In this document: piece by piece, positions 9,414-20,480 of the stretch
Layout of the letters: each line of letters opens with the position of its first letter
How positions within the stretch are numbered: position 1 is the stretch's first letter
From: Symsagittifera roscoffensis
Lineage: Eukaryota; Xenacoelomorpha; Acoela; Convolutidae
Reading direction: 5' to 3'
DNA length: 25,422 nt
NCBI RefSeq assembly: GCF_963678635.1
Contig: NC_087068.1
Span: 4,332,957-4,358,378 of the forward strand
Program-made: the position numbers and the translations under genes
The notes under the pieces: model-generated
Told to the model about the DNA's origin: nothing
Seen by the model: only the letters and a program-made list of their open reading frames with translations
Databases searched by the model: none

Positions 9414-9704
9414 CTACTGAATAGATGTTGGAACATTTAGATAATTATTTGAAATATCGTAACTGAGAAGGTGGTCAAGGAATTTGGAAAAACTAACGTA
9501 GATTTGTTCTAGGGAATAAAAAATGATGAAAAAATTGCAAGCTTTCATCGGGGAGAGGATGAAAAATTCTAAAATGTCGGTTATGAAGATTACACAAAAT
9601 TTGAAAAGATTTGAAAGGAATGAAAAAAGGTTTTGAACGAATATTTTGAAAGTTGTTGACTGTTTGAGAAAGAACCAATTGAAGAAGGGATTTGTTCCGT
9701 CGAA
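9414..9704 (-). other. Hydrophobic open frame after the X segment
   Basis: The minus-strand frame ending in TAG at 9416-9414 is open for 96 codons upstream, to a stop at 9707-9705, with the only internal ATG at 9548. Its product is very hydrophobic (KIFVQNLFSFLSNLFKF, CVIFITDILEFFILS, CNFFIIFYSLEQIYVSF). A second frame over the same bases is also open, so the lack of stops may reflect T-rich composition. If real, it is a membrane segment directly upstream of the 53-residue ORF. Confidence 0.25.
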
Positions 9705-10558
9705 TTATTTTTTATTTTGGAGGCTAAATTCGAGTGTGGTTGGATTATTTGTTGGTTTTTTGACAAGTAGGTTGGATTTCAGCAATTTTTGGTGAAGGAA
9801 GGTTCTGAGGGCTCCTAAGGGTCTTCCTAGTTTTGTTGTTATTTATTGGATGATTGGAGAATCTAAGAAATATTCGTAATTTAGGCTAAGCGATCGAGTT
9901 CATTTTGTTCTTCAGGCTAATTTAATATTTTTGCTTGAGGGGTTTTTGGCTCTAAGTTGGGACAATTTTGTTGATCTTTGTACTGCTTGATGGGGGAGGG
10001 TTGTAATATTGAGACTTTGTTCATTTCAGGTGTCAATTTGTAGCGATTTGCTTATTTTTGACCTGGAGGTCCTTTAGTTATAGTTAGAGATTGGCTTGAA
10101 GGTGATTGTTTGTCGGCTAAAGAAGTCGTGTTAAAAATGAAGTGATGTTTCAGAAAAGGTTCTGATTGGCTGAGTTTGAACTAGTTTTTTTAAGTGCTTT
10201 TCAGCATGAATTTTGAAAAAAAATTTCGGGATATGAAAAGATTTGCGAGAGGTGAAAATGTAATTAATTTTAATGTGGTTTCTGATATTCAAGTTTCTTT
10301 AATATTATAGATTGTGGGATGAAACATTTATAATCTTTGCATGGCTGATTTCGAAGTCGATATGTTTTTTATATGGGGAATTCTCTTTTTGTTTTTATGG
10401 TTGATTTTTTTCTTCTATTTTTTGTTTTTTTCTTCCTATATGAGTTAGTTTTTTATTATCTAATTTCTTGGAAGTTTGTTTGGGAAGTTCTCTTTCATTT
10501 TTATCTAATGGTTTTTTGATCGGAATTATATCATTGCTTTGATTTTGTAAGTGATCTA
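9660..10558 (-). repeat. Post-integrase segment X, copy 2
   Basis: This 0.9-kb segment is about 90% identical to 14516-15420. In the other copy it directly follows the integrase C-terminus. It is rich in Lys/Ser-type codons on the minus strand (for example SLSSQSLTITKGPPGQKIS in one frame of the 14.9-kb copy) with many stops. Its function is unknown; it may be the end of pol or the start of a downstream gene. The copy boundary at 9660 marks where the duplicated block meets the unique 3' region. Confidence 0.7.
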
Positions 10559-10573
10559 AAAGAGTATCATTAC
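10559..10573 (-). other. Deletion scar: integrase missing from copy 2
   Basis: The sequence passes from integrase C-terminal sequence (gtgatct, then aaaagagtat) straight into sequence that lies upstream of integrase in the other copies (actt(a)aaggcaggcagggtactttgatctcag, matching 16660 and 18640). About 1.2 kb of integrase coding sequence, plus a 34-base piece beside it, is therefore absent here. Confidence 0.75.
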
Positions 10574-11320
10574 TTAAAGGCAGGCAGGGTACTTTGATCT
10601 CAGATGTTTTGTCTTCTAGAATATCTGTGTTTTTTTTATAGAAGTATTGTTAAATTTTCTGGAATATCTAAGAAAATTTTAATTTTGATATCGGCTTTAA
10701 TTGGCCGAGATTTTAATTGTCTAATGACTGGGTCAATGTTTTGATATTTTTGGAATAACTCGAGTGTTATTTTTTCTGTTATTGGGAGAAAAACGTTTCA
10801 ATTTCTATTTTTGATAGGAGTATTGTATCTAGTGGGTCATGAAGGTTAAAAATATAATTTATTGTATATTTTGAGTCTCTACTTGGTGGTCCTGATCAAT
10901 TTATATTATCAGTGAGGTTTTCTTTTTGTATTAAAGGGAATAGACTTTTCTTATATAATTTTTGTTTAATTGGTTTTCGCTGTGTGTTGTTTTTAATCCA
11001 TGAAGAGTATGGTATCGGTTTGAATGTAGAATTTCCTAGTAGGTCAACTTCGTAGTGGTTGTTTATACAGTCTAGATATAGTGGAAAAAATTGTAGATTA
11101 TTTATTTGTGCTTGATCTATGTCAGTTTTTATTGCATTTCTCATTGTAATCTTGGTGAGGTTTCAACTTGTGCAAGGAAAAATATAATATTTTGTGCTAC
11201 TTCAATTGTTGTTTTTATTGTTAACAATTCAGGCGGTGTGTTTCTACTGAGAGTATTGGGTAGTGCGAGGTTTTTTTCCTGCTGTCCAAATTATATGTAA
11301 GTTTGGGAACTTCAGTAAAA
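10574..11320 (-). pseudogene. pol: Linker between RNase H and integrase, copy 2
   Basis: The minus-strand frame 10896-11144 contains TDIDQAQINNLQFFPLYLD, NNHYEVDLLGNSTFKPIPYS and SLFPLIQKENLTDNIN. It is matched by 16822-17112 and by the region around 19.1 kb, and is the connector that normally joins RNase H to the integrase zinc-binding domain in this element. It is broken by stops on both sides. In this copy it leads to the deletion scar and not into integrase. Confidence 0.7.
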
Positions 11321-11608
11321 TTAGTTGAAATCTATAAAATCTATGGTTTGGGTTTGATTTTTGCGTAAACAAAAGATTTTCGGTTTATGATCTGTAAATA
11401 AAACTGTTGGATGTTTAGATCCAAGTTTTAAAAAATCATACTCTGTAAGTGTATATTTTGTGGCTGTGGACTCTCTCAAAAGATTGGAGAGTCTAAGTTC
11501 AGCTTGTATGAGTAGTCTAAAGTTTGCGGAAATGAGGTTCATTTTATTTGTTCCATTGTGAGATTGTAATAATGTTTCGCCGATGCCAAAGTTTGAGACG
11601 TCGCACAT
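11321..11608 (-). pseudogene. pol: RNase H domain, copy 2
   Basis: 95 codons on the minus strand. The RNase H active-site acids are recognisable: Asp in MCDVSNFGIG, Glu in LLRESTATKY, Asp in VLFTDHKP. The domain degrades the RNA strand of the hybrid during reverse transcription. It is about 90% identical to the RNase H of copy 1 (19285-19692). The last catalytic His region is degraded and the frame ends early. Confidence 0.8.
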
Positions 11609-11639
11609 GGCGTAAAATGGTTAATCGGGATCTGGAGAA

Positions 11640-12340
11640 GTGTTTGATAATTGTTCCAAGAGAAGTTTTTTGATTTCTTCAAATCGTGTTTGGTGTTCTG
11701 TTGAAATACGTATTTACTCAAGAAATTTAACATTCCAAAAAATTCTGGTATTTTTCTTTTTCTTCGAAGATGGTTAATGTTTTTGGATTGCATCTATTCG
11801 AGATTTTAAGGGAGTTTCTTTCTATAATATGTCCAAGGAATTTTACTCGTGTTAGAAAAAAATGTGATTTATCTGGGGCTGCTTTCATGTTTTTGTGTAA
11901 TGATATTTGATGATATTTTTCTAAGACAATGAACATTTCGTCTTATGTTTGTGATTGCATAAAAACATCGTCGAAATATGTGATTGCAATTATTTTAGTA
12001 TAAGTGGTCTGAAAATTTCACTCATAATGCTGAAAATTCATTTCTGATTAATATCTTGGGACTTTACTTGCTCGTTGTTTTTTGAAAACTGCATCAGGTT
12101 TTAGAGGTAAATTTAATGTTAAATTCGTTTTTCCTACATCAAATTTAGATGTTGCGGAAACTTTTGCGTCTTTTAAAAATAGGTCAGCTGATTGTTCAAT
12201 TTTTTTCGTGTTATTTGAGAGTGTTCAAAATTAAGCACTGTTAGGAATAATTTTCGTTGTTCTTCAGTGTATTTTGATATTTGAAATGTTGGGTTAAAGT
12301 AGGGTGTTTTTGTGAAAAAATCTGCGTTTCGTTTTCCATT
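11640..12340 (-). pseudogene. pol: Reverse transcriptase, copy 2, core deleted
   Basis: The recognisable RT pieces are the N-terminal LPLKPDAVFKKQRASK (about 12.1 kb), a palm stretch ending in YFDDVF (YFDD codons at 11978-11967, with the usual paired aspartates), and a C-terminal part PDKSHFFLTRVKFLGHIIE (11727-11936). Between KVP (near 12060) and the stretch leading to YFDD (near 12030) there are only about 30 bases, where Ty3/gypsy RTs carry about 150 residues including the first catalytic Asp. The same gap occurs in copy 1. A further 76-bp piece near 11700, present in copy 1, is missing. Not functional. Confidence 0.8.
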
Positions 12341-13190
12341 ACTCAATATCTTTTTTATTGATAATTCTTCGTTAAGATTTGTTGATTGACATATATCTAA
12401 TAGTTGTAAAAAATTATTTATTCTCTACGCTATTTCTTTTGTGGGAAAAATTGTCTTGTTAGTTTCACGATAACATAATAGTCCTAGAGGTAGGCTTATT
12501 TTATATAGTGAATTGTTATAAAAATGAAAGTCATATCTCAGTTTGAGTTTTTCGTGTATTTGATAGATAAAATTGTTTTTCGGAAAAAACTATGAATTGG
12601 TCTAAATTCAAGGTCAGACATAAAGAGATGTTGTTGATGTTGTTCTTTATTATATTGGTGAACTTGCTTGATTGAGAAGTTATGAATATCACCTGATAGT
12701 GGTTTCCGCTCCTGATTGTAAATAGCGTTAAATTTAGAGAAAAGTATTGGTTGTTTGTTTAATCTTTGAAAAAATCTTAAAGCTGTGTTTTTCATTCTCG
12801 TGTATCATTCTTTTATGGGAATTCTGCTATTTAAGATGTTTATAGTTGGTATATATTTAGTAATAAATGGTATTCCGATGATTTTATGTTTTATATCTGT
12901 GATGTGGAAGGTTTGTTCAATTGATTTGCTCATGAGTTTGTTTTGTTCCATTGTTCGAGTGGGAACAAGGAAAGATTGTATTTTTCCATAATTGATTAAG
13001 GTTTATCCTGGTGCGTTTGCTAGTCCGCGTGTTGTTTTGAAGTGCATTACTTTTGGATGTAGAAATTTTATTTCATTTCAAGTGGCAATGTTGATGATGT
13101 TTGATTCCGCTCCGGAATCTATCAAAAAATCTAATTCAAGTTCTGGTGTTTGAAAAAATTTGCATTTTGGACTTTTTAAAAGAACTGGGA
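12341..13190 (-). pseudogene. pol: Retropepsin-type protease and PR-RT linker, copy 2
   Basis: The active-site triad region FLIDSGAESNIINIAT is encoded around 13119-13082 (Asp codon 13119-13117). Eight residues after it comes an in-frame TGA (13080-13078) that is also present in copy 1. The frame continues with NEIKFLHPKVMHFKTTR, then a TAA. The connector KNTALRFFQRLNKQPILFS and ERKPLSGDIHNFSIKQ (12538-12795) leads towards RT. Retropepsins cleave Gag and Pol during particle maturation. Confidence 0.75.
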
Positions 13191-13599
13191 TTGTCCAGAT
13201 TTTCCGTTTTGTAACTGCGGTTCTATAGATTTCTTTTGAAAAATATTATTTGTGCTTGAGCATTCTGTGGGTTTTTCTTCTGTTATTTCTTCTGCTTTTT
13301 TTCTATTTTTCCTTTGTTTTGTTACTGGTTATAGGTCTTGTATAATGGTTTAAAAGAAGACGATCTTGGTTTTGATAGATATGGGAATAAATTGATTTTT
13401 CGTATATATTAGTTTCGTAGTCATTTTCAACGTGTATCATGTTAAATGAAATTGTATTTTCTGTGTCACTTTCTCTCTCTGTGGATTCGCAATTGATGTG
13501 ATTTAATTACAATTCTGTGCTTTCATTATTGTCAATACCAGGGGTTCTGGTTGAGTTTGTTCAGTTGTTTGTACCTATTTTATTTCCCTTTGATGTTTA

Positions 13600-14511
13600 G
13601 GTGTGCTACACTTTACTCTTATAATTTTGTCGTGAATTTGATAACGTGTGTTATTCCTATGTGGTGACTGAGAGTAGTTTCTTTGTCTATTGTATAACTT
13701 GAATTTCTACTCTGTGATTTGTCGCGTGATTCATTTTGATAGTTGTTATATTTTGATCTGTGATGGTTTGTTCTTTGGTTGGAATAATCTATAATATTGA
13801 AGGATCTAATATTCTGATAACTAGGATTTCGATCAATTGAATAGTTTCTGTTCCTATCGTTGGAATAATTTCTATTTCTTTTGTATGAAGAGTTTCTAGA
13901 GCATTTATTTGATTATTTTCCAATTATAGAATTTGAAGGGGAACTGGAATCAAACGAAAATTCAGGTCTGTTTGATTTGACTTTGAATAGTTATTTCGAC
14001 ATTGATTAATTCAACTGTTTGATCGACTATATCTGTTTTGGGAGAAATTTCGTGAACCTCTTTGATTTGGTGATCGTCCTCGATAATTTGGGTTCTAAGA
14101 TGATTGTTGTCTAGAGTAATTCGAGTTATTTGGAAGTGGTTTCCTTAACTATCACAACTATGAACGTTTTTGTTGAGTAAATTTTGATCTTTTTTCATGT
14201 ACCGAAGAAATGATTTTTTTGTTTCTCTTTATTTTTTGGTTATCCTGTTGTCTTGTCTGCATTTGGCAATGCTGTGTTCGTATCGTCGGCAAAAACTACA
14301 CATTTTTTGAATGATGGTATGCCTTTAAAATTTGGGTTTTTCTCGTAGATGCTCAAGAAGATTTCAGTGATTTTTTCAGATAATTCTGTATCAGAGCCGT
14401 TAATGATGTTTATCTATGAATTAGTGATTTGGATGTTGTTGACATATTGTAACTTTAGGTTTTCCGTTTCTTCTAACTTCAGAGTGATCTCTGCTTGTTC
14501 TAGTTCTTGTT
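13600..14511 (-). pseudogene. gag: End of gag (nucleocapsid), copy 2
   Basis: A perfect CCHC zinc knuckle (Cys-X2-Cys-X4-His-X4-Cys, MCSFCRRYEHSIAKCRQ) is encoded at 14300-14259. Upstream, EQELEQAEITLKLEETE (about 14.5 kb) is a helical Glu/Leu-rich linker followed by an in-frame TAG (14416-14414) shared with copy 1. Downstream, around 13861-13700, comes an Arg/Asn/Tyr/Ser-rich tail (NDRNRNYSIDRNPSYQN). Nucleocapsids of this kind bind the genomic RNA. The capsid part of gag is absent here: at 14512-14516 the sequence switches to the X segment. Confidence 0.8.
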
Positions 14512-14515
14512 CTGC

Positions 14516-15420
14516 TTTGAGAAAGAAGCAATTGAAGAAGGCATTTGTTCCTTGAATTATTTTTTATTTTGGAGGCTAAATTCGAGTGTGGTCGGACTAT
14601 TTATTGGTTTTTTGACAAGTAGGTTGGATTTCTGCAATTTTTGATGAAGGAAGATTCTGAGGGCTCCTAAGTGTTTTCCTAGTTTTGTTGTTATTTATTG
14701 GTTGATTGGAGAATCTGAGAAATATTTGTAATTAAGGCTAAACGATCAAGTTCATTTTGTTCTTCAGGCTAATTTAATATTTCTGCTTGAGGGGATTTTG
14801 GCTCTAAGTTGGGACAATATTGTTGATCTTTGTACTACTTGATATGAACGGTTGTAATATTGAGACTTTGTTTATTTCAGGTGTCAATTTGTAGCGATTG
14901 GCTTATTTTTGACCTGGAGGTCCTTTAGTTATAGTTAGAGATTGGCTTGAAAGTGATTGTTTGTCGGCTAAAGAAGTCGTGTTAAAAATGAGGTGATGTT
15001 TTGGAAAAGTTTCTGATTGGCTGAGTTTGAACTAGTTTGTTCAAGTGCTTTTCAGCATGAATTTTGAGAAAATTTTTGGGAAATGAAAAGATTTGCAAGA
15101 GGTGAAAATGTAATTAATTTTAATGAGGTTTCTGAAATTCAACTTTCTTTTATATTATAGATTGTGGGATGAACGTTTTGTAATCTTTTCTTGGCAGATT
15201 TTGAAGTCGAGGTGATTTTTTATATGGGGATTTTTCTTTTTGTTCTTATGATAGAATATTTTCTTCTATTTTTTTGATTTTTTTCTTCCTATTTGAGTTG
15301 ACTTTTTATTATCTAATTTCTTGGAAATTTGTTTGGGAAGTTCTCTTTCATTTTTATCTAATGGTTTTTTGATCTGTTTTATATCAGTGCTTTGATTTTG
15401 TAAGTGATCTGAATTATTTT
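14516..15420 (-). repeat. Post-integrase segment X, copy 1
   Basis: This copy directly follows an integrase C-terminus (15500-15430) and ends at 14516, where it abuts end-of-gag sequence of copy 2. It is homologous to 9660-10558. No LTR or primer-binding sequence lies at the abutment, so it is an internal duplication junction. Confidence 0.75.
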
Positions 15421-16660
15421 TGAAAAACTTTAAGTCCTCTAAAAGAGTATAAGTGAATCAGTTCACGAAGGGCGTACTCTTTCGGATAATAAAGTGAAAG
15501 ATTGTTTCGGTGTTGAAAGATTTCTTCTTTGCTTAGGCCTGTAAGTTTGTATGTTGCATCAGTGGGGTTATCAATTTTTATTGGTCGTTTTCGGAATTGT
15601 TGTAATTATTAAAAATTCCTTTTTGTGTTAAAAAAATTGGAATTAAAACGTATGTTCCGATTTTCAAGTTTGTAGCTGACACAAGTCGGGAGTTTAATTG
15701 GCTATTAATATTTTGTTTTTGTAACAGTTTTTTTTTACTTTCTGGTAGATTTTGTTGTTTTTCTATCTGTGTTTAACATCCATTCGGTATGTGTACCGGA
15801 AGCTAATTTTAGAATTTGTGGATCATGAAACTGATCTTCATCGTGGGTATGTAGTGGTAGATTGTAACATACTGATTCTTTAGTGGGTTGACAATGCCCT
15901 TGTGTTTTTTTTTGAAGAATTTGCTGTGAGCATTATCGGTTTCCGTTGTTTTTGGTGAAAAATCACTTCATAAGGTGATAGTCTTAAAGTTGTTGTTATT
16001 TGTGAGTTATAAGATAGTGGGAATAGTTTTACATCTGTTGACCATTCAGTAAATCGTGTTTCATTTTCGTTAATGATACATCTGAGATATTCCTGTAGTT
16101 AACGGTTCATGCCTCTGACCACGTAAATCTTATGCAACTAAGTCCAAATTGCATAAGATTTACGTGGTTTTCGCTTAATATTTTTTAAGTGGCATAGTGT
16201 AATGGTTTCATTGTTTGTAAATTCAGTGCCATTGTCTGTAACTAGGATTTCGGGTAAATCGATTTTTGCTATCCAGTGTTCAAAAAGTAATGATTATGCA
16301 TAATAAGCTTTACAATGAGGTACTGGGTTAAGTGCTACCTTGTGTGTGAATGCATAGACTATGACCATTATATATGAGTTTCCCTCTGAGGATAGTGATA
16401 TTGGTCCTTTTGTATCGAATGAATTTTTTTGATTGAAGTATAGACTTTGTCCTTTACAATTTTGTTTTTCTGCAATTTGTTTTTGGTTTGGTATGGTTTG
16501 TTTAATTGACATGTTATGCAATCATTGCATAATACTTTTATCCACATTGGTGCATTTGTGAAGTAAAAACTTTTGTAAAAATTTGAATATGTATTTTCTG
16601 CTCCAGAGTGTCCTTTAGTGTGAAAAGAGTGAGAGGTATGAAAAGCTATTAGCATCATAC
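15421..16660 (-). pseudogene. pol: Integrase, second tandem copy
   Basis: The N-terminal HHCC zinc-binding pattern is visible (HTKGHSGAENTYSNF, then VLCNDCITCQLNK, 16658-16500). The first catalytic Asp lies in SFDTKGPI (16294-16521 frame) and the second in LVTDNGTEF (16245-16219). The Glu region is damaged by an inverted-repeat insertion (16119-16167) and reads Arg at the expected Glu. The C-terminal part NNLSLYYPKEYALRELIHLY is well kept (about 15.5 kb). Integrase inserts the DNA copy into chromosomes. Several frameshifts make it inactive. It is about 90% identical to the integrase at 17.4-18.6 kb. Confidence 0.85.
16119..16167. repeat. Perfect 19-bp inverted repeat with 11-nt loop
   Basis: Arm 16119-16137 (starting ccacgtaaatc) is the exact reverse complement of arm 16149-16167 (ending gatttacgtgg). 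The sister integrase copy (18121-18170) has only the second arm, in slightly different form, and ordinary coding sequence at the first. The palindrome therefore arose locally in this copy. Confidence 0.85.
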
Positions 16661-17366
16661 TTAAAGTTAGGCAGGGTACTTTGATCTCAGATGTTTTGTC
16701 TTCTAGAATATTTGTGTTTTCGTTTTATATTATCATGTGAAGTTTTCTTTTTGTATTAAAGCGAATAGACCTTTTTTATATAATTTTTGTTTGATTGGTT
16801 TTGCTGTGTGTTGTTTTTAATCTATGAAGAATATGGTATTGGTTCGAAAGTAGAGTTTCCTAGTAGGTCTACTTCGTAGTGGTTGTTTATACAGTCTAGA
16901 TACAGTGGAAAATGTTGTAGATTATTCATTTGTGCTTGATCTATGGCAGTTGTTACTGCATATTTGCATTGTAATCTTTGTGAGGTTTCATCTTGTGCAA
17001 GGAAAACATTAACATTTTGTGGTATTTCAACTGTTGTTTTTATTGTTAACAATTTAGGTGGTGTGTTTCTACTGAGAGTATCGATTAGTGCGAAGTTTTT
17101 CATGCTGTCCAAAATATATGTAAGTTTGGGAACTTCATTAAATTTAGTTGAAATCTATAAATTCTATGGTTTGGGTTTCATTTTTGTGTTAAAAAAAAAA
17201 GATTTTTGCTTTATGATCTGTAAATAAAACTGTTGGATGTTTAGATCCAACTATTAAAAATTCATATTCTGTAAGTGTATATAGTATGGCTGTGCATTCT
17301 CTCATAAGATTGGAGAGTCTAAGTTCAGCTTGTGTGAGTAGTCTAAAGTTTGCGTAAATGGGATTC
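16661..17366 (-). pseudogene. pol: RNase H fragment and linker, tandem copy
   Basis: The fragment starts abruptly at 17366 inside RNase H, after the position of the first catalytic Asp. It keeps the Glu motif (LMRECTAI) and the second Asp motif (VLFTDHKA). It continues into the RNase H-integrase linker (16822-17112: NTPPKLLTIKTTVEIPQN, NNHYEVDLLGNSTFEPIPYS). The right-hand edge joins integrase C-terminal sequence of the preceding copy, so this is the second half of a tandem duplication. Confidence 0.8.
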
Positions 17367-18640
17367 GTTTATCTAATGGAATTTTTGATCGGGTTTTTAT
17401 CAGTGCTTTGATTTTGTACGTGATCTGAATTATTTTGAAGAACTTTAAGTCCTCTAAAAAAAGTATAAGTGAGTCAGTTCGCGAAGGGCGTACTCTTTTG
17501 AATAATAAAGTGAAAGACTGTTTCGGTGTTGAACGATTTCTTCATTATTTAGGCCTGTAAGTTTGTATGTTACATCAGTGGGTTTATCATTTATTATTGG
17601 TCGTTTTCGTAATTGTTGTAACTATTAGAAATTCCTTTTTATGTTGTAAAAATTGGAGTTAAAACGTATGTTCCGATTTTCAAGTTTGTAGCTGAGACAA
17701 ATCGGGAGTTTATTTGGCTAACATTATTTTGTTTTTGTAACATTTTTTTTTTGCTAATTTCTGGTAGATTTCGTTATGGTTTTTCTATCTCTGTTTAAAA
17801 TCCATTCGGTATGTGTACCGGCAGCTAATTTTAGAGTTTGTGGATGGAGAAACTTATCTTCATCGTGGGTATATAGTGGTAGATTGTATTATATTGATTC
17901 TTTAGTGGGTTGACAATGCCCTTGTGTATTGTTTGAAGAATTAGCTGTGAACATTATCGGTTTCATATTCGGAACACTTCATAGGGTGATAGTCTTAAAG
18001 TTGTTGTTATTTGTGAGTTATAAGATAGTGCGAATAGTTTTACATCTGTTGACTATTCAGTATATCGTGTGTCATTTCCGTTAATGATACATCTGAGATA
18101 TTCCTGTAATTAACGGTTCATGCCTCCGACTAATCCATAAGTCCAAATTGCATAAGATGTAAGTGGTTTGTGCTCAATATTTTTTAAGTGGCATAGTGTA
18201 AAGATTTCATTGTTTATAAATTCAGTGTCATTGTCTGTAACTAGTGTTCAAAAAGTGTTGATTATGCATAACAGGCTTTACAATGAGGTACTGGGTTAAG
18301 TGCTACCTAGTGTGTGAATGCATCGACTATGACCATTATATATGATTTTCCCTCTGAGGATGGTGATATTGGTCCTTTTGTATCGAATGAAATTCTGTGA
18401 TTGAAGTATAGACTTTGTCCTTTCAAATTTTGTTTTTCTGCAATTTGTTTTTGGTTTGGTACGGTTTGTTCAATTGACCTGTTATGCAATCATTGCATAT
18501 TACTTTTATCGACTTTGGTGCATTTGGGAAGTAAAATTTTTTTGTAAAAATTTGAATATGTTTTTTTTTCTGCTCCTGAGTGTCCTTCAAAGTGTAAAGA
18601 GTGAGAGGTATGAAAATCTGTTAGCATCATACCTAAAGGT
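17367..18640 (-). pseudogene. pol: Integrase, first tandem copy
   Basis: Recognisable parts are EGHSGAE near 18.6 kb, the first catalytic Asp in SFDTKGPISPSSEG and the following VIVDAFTH (18307-18489), the second catalytic Asp in LVTDNDTEF (18244-18218, where the usual Gly after Asn is Asp), and the Glu region, where the expected Glu reads Gly in LVGGMNR (about 18.12 kb). The C-terminal part resembles that of the second copy. About 30 bp after the second Asp motif are missing. Frameshifted and inactive. Confidence 0.8.
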
Positions 18641-19284
18641 AGGTAGGGTACTTTGATCTCAGTTGTTTTGTCTTCTAGAATATCTGTGTTTTATTTGATA
18701 GAAGTATTGTTAAATTTTCTGGAATATCTAAGAAAAGTTTTATTTCCTAGAATGGTGATATCGGCTTTATTTGGCTTTGTTTTATACTTTCGCCAAAATT
18801 TTAATTGTCTAAAGACTGGGCAAAGTTTTTGATGTTTTTATACTAACTCGAGTCTTATTTTTTCTGATATTGGGAGAAAAACGTTTTCAATTTCATTTTT
18901 GATAGGAGTATTGTATCTAGTGGGTCATGGAGTTTAAAAATATGGTTTATTACATATTTTGAGTCTCTATTTGGTGGTCCTGATAAATCTATAATATCAG
19001 TGAGGTTTTCTTTTTGTAATAAAGGGAATAGACTTTTCTTTTATAACTTTTGTTTATATGGTTTTCGCTGTGATGTTTTTAATCCATGAAGAGTATATCA
19101 GTTTCAATGTAGAATTTCCTAGTAGGTCTACTTCGTAGTGGTTGTTTATACAGTCTAGATATAGTGGAAAATGCTGTAGTTTATTTATTTGTGGTTGATC
19201 TATGTCAGTTCTTACTGCATATTTCATTGTAATCTTGGTGAGGTTTCATCTTGTGCAAGGAAAAATTTAATATTCTGTGGAATT
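18641..19284 (-). pseudogene. pol: RNase H-integrase linker, copy 1
   Basis: This region is homologous to 10574-11320 and 16661-17112 at about 90%. It encodes, with frameshifts, the connector containing the NNHYEVDLLG-type segment near 19.1 kb. I see no independent gene in it. Confidence 0.65.
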
Positions 19285-19692
19285 TCAACTTTTGTTTTTT
19301 TTTGTTAACAATTTAGGCGGTGTGTTTCTACTGAGAGTATTGGGTAGTGCGAGGTTTTTTCCTGCTGTCCAAATTATATGTAAGTTTGGGAACTTCAGTA
19401 AAATTAGTTGAAATCTATAAATTCTATGGTTTGGGTTTGATTTTTGTGTAAAAAAAAAGGATTTTGGTTTGTGATCTGAAAATAAAACTGTTGGATGTTT
19501 AGATTCAAGTATTAAAAAATCATATTCTGTAAGTGTATATATTATGGCTGTGCACTCTCTCATAAGATTGGAGAGTCTATGTTCAGCTTGTGTGAGTTGT
19601 CTAAAGTTTGCGGAAATGAGATTCATTTTATTTGTTCCATTGTGAGATTGTAATAATGTTTCGCCGATGCCAAAATTTGAGACGTCGCACAC
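19285..19692 (-). pseudogene. pol: RNase H domain, copy 1 (135 codons open)
   Basis: This is the best preserved enzyme fragment. Active-site acids are present in order: Asp in MCDVSNFGIG, Glu in LMRECTAIIY, Asp in VLFSDHKP. The C-terminal motif HIIWTAGKNLALPNTLSRN, which in Ty3/gypsy closes the domain, is intact. It normally removes the RNA template. It is open but has no start of its own, being an internal part of pol. It follows the truncated RT and precedes the linker to integrase. Confidence 0.9.
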
Positions 19693-20480
19693 GGCGTAAG
19701 ATGGTTGGTCGGGATCTGGAGTAGTGTTTGATAACTGTTCCAGGAGAAGTTTTTTGATTTCTTAAAATCGTGTTTGGTGTTCTGTTGTCCATTCAAATTT
19801 ATTCTGTTGTCTAAGGATGTTGTAAAATGGTCTTAAGTATAACTGTATTTTAAATACGTATTTACTCAAGAAGTTTAACATTCCAACAATTTCTGGTATT
19901 TTTCTTTTTCTTCGAAGGTGGTTAGATTTTTTGGATTGCATCTATGCGAGATTTTAATGGAGTTTCTTTCTATAATATGACCAAGGATTTTTACTCGTGT
20001 TAGAAAAAATTGTGATTTATCCGGAACTGCTTTCATGTTTTTGTGTAATGATACTTGATGATTTTTTTCCAAGACAATGAACATATCTTCTTTTGTTTGT
20101 GATTGCATAAAAACATCGTCGAAATATGTGATTGCATTTTTTTAGTATAAGTGGTCTGAAAATTTCACTCATAAATGCTGAAAATGCATTTATGATTATT
20201 ATTTTGGGACTTTATTTGCTCGTTGTTTTTTCAAAACTGCATCAAGTTTTAGAGGTAAATTTAATGGTGAATTCGTTTTTCCTGCATCGAATTTAGATGT
20301 TGCGGAAACATTTGCGTATTTTAAAAATAGGTCAGCTAATTGTTCAAAATTTTTTCGTGTTATTTGAGAGTGTTCAAAATTAAGCACGTTTAGGAATAAT
20401 TTTTGTTGTTCTTCAGTGTATTTTGATATTTGAAATGTTGGTTTAAAGTAGGGTGTTTTTGTGAAAAAATCTGCGTTTCG
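19693..20480 (-). pseudogene. pol: Reverse transcriptase, copy 1, core deleted
   Basis: The N-terminal part is open at 20199-20387 (FEHSQITRKNFEQLADLF, ATSKFDAGKTNSPLNLPLK). The palm end carries YFDDVF (YFDD codons 20126-20115), followed by PDKSQFFLTRVKILGHIIE (19875-20108). Between KVP (20206-20214) and the FSAFMSEIF-like stretch (from about 20187) there are about 20 bases where Ty3/gypsy RTs have roughly 150 residues, including the first catalytic aspartate. The deletion is shared with copy 2. Not functional. Confidence 0.85.

Noticed and set aside
9399-9432. Short inverted repeat AACATCT...AGATGTT
   Set aside because: Seven-base arms in AT-rich sequence are expected by chance and no terminator or attachment function is indicated.
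13078-13080. Shared in-frame TGA as evidence for UGA recoding
   Set aside because: Trp is coded by TGG elsewhere in gag and pol, and TAA and TAG also interrupt frames, so decay before duplication explains it.
9660-14515. A second element nested inside the first
   Set aside because: No LTR, primer-binding site or target duplication lies at 9660 or 14516, and the capsid is absent from this block.
14349-14555. Plus-strand ORF repeated at 22494-22721
   Set aside because: It is the reverse strand of the Gag nucleocapsid linker; repetition comes from the duplication.
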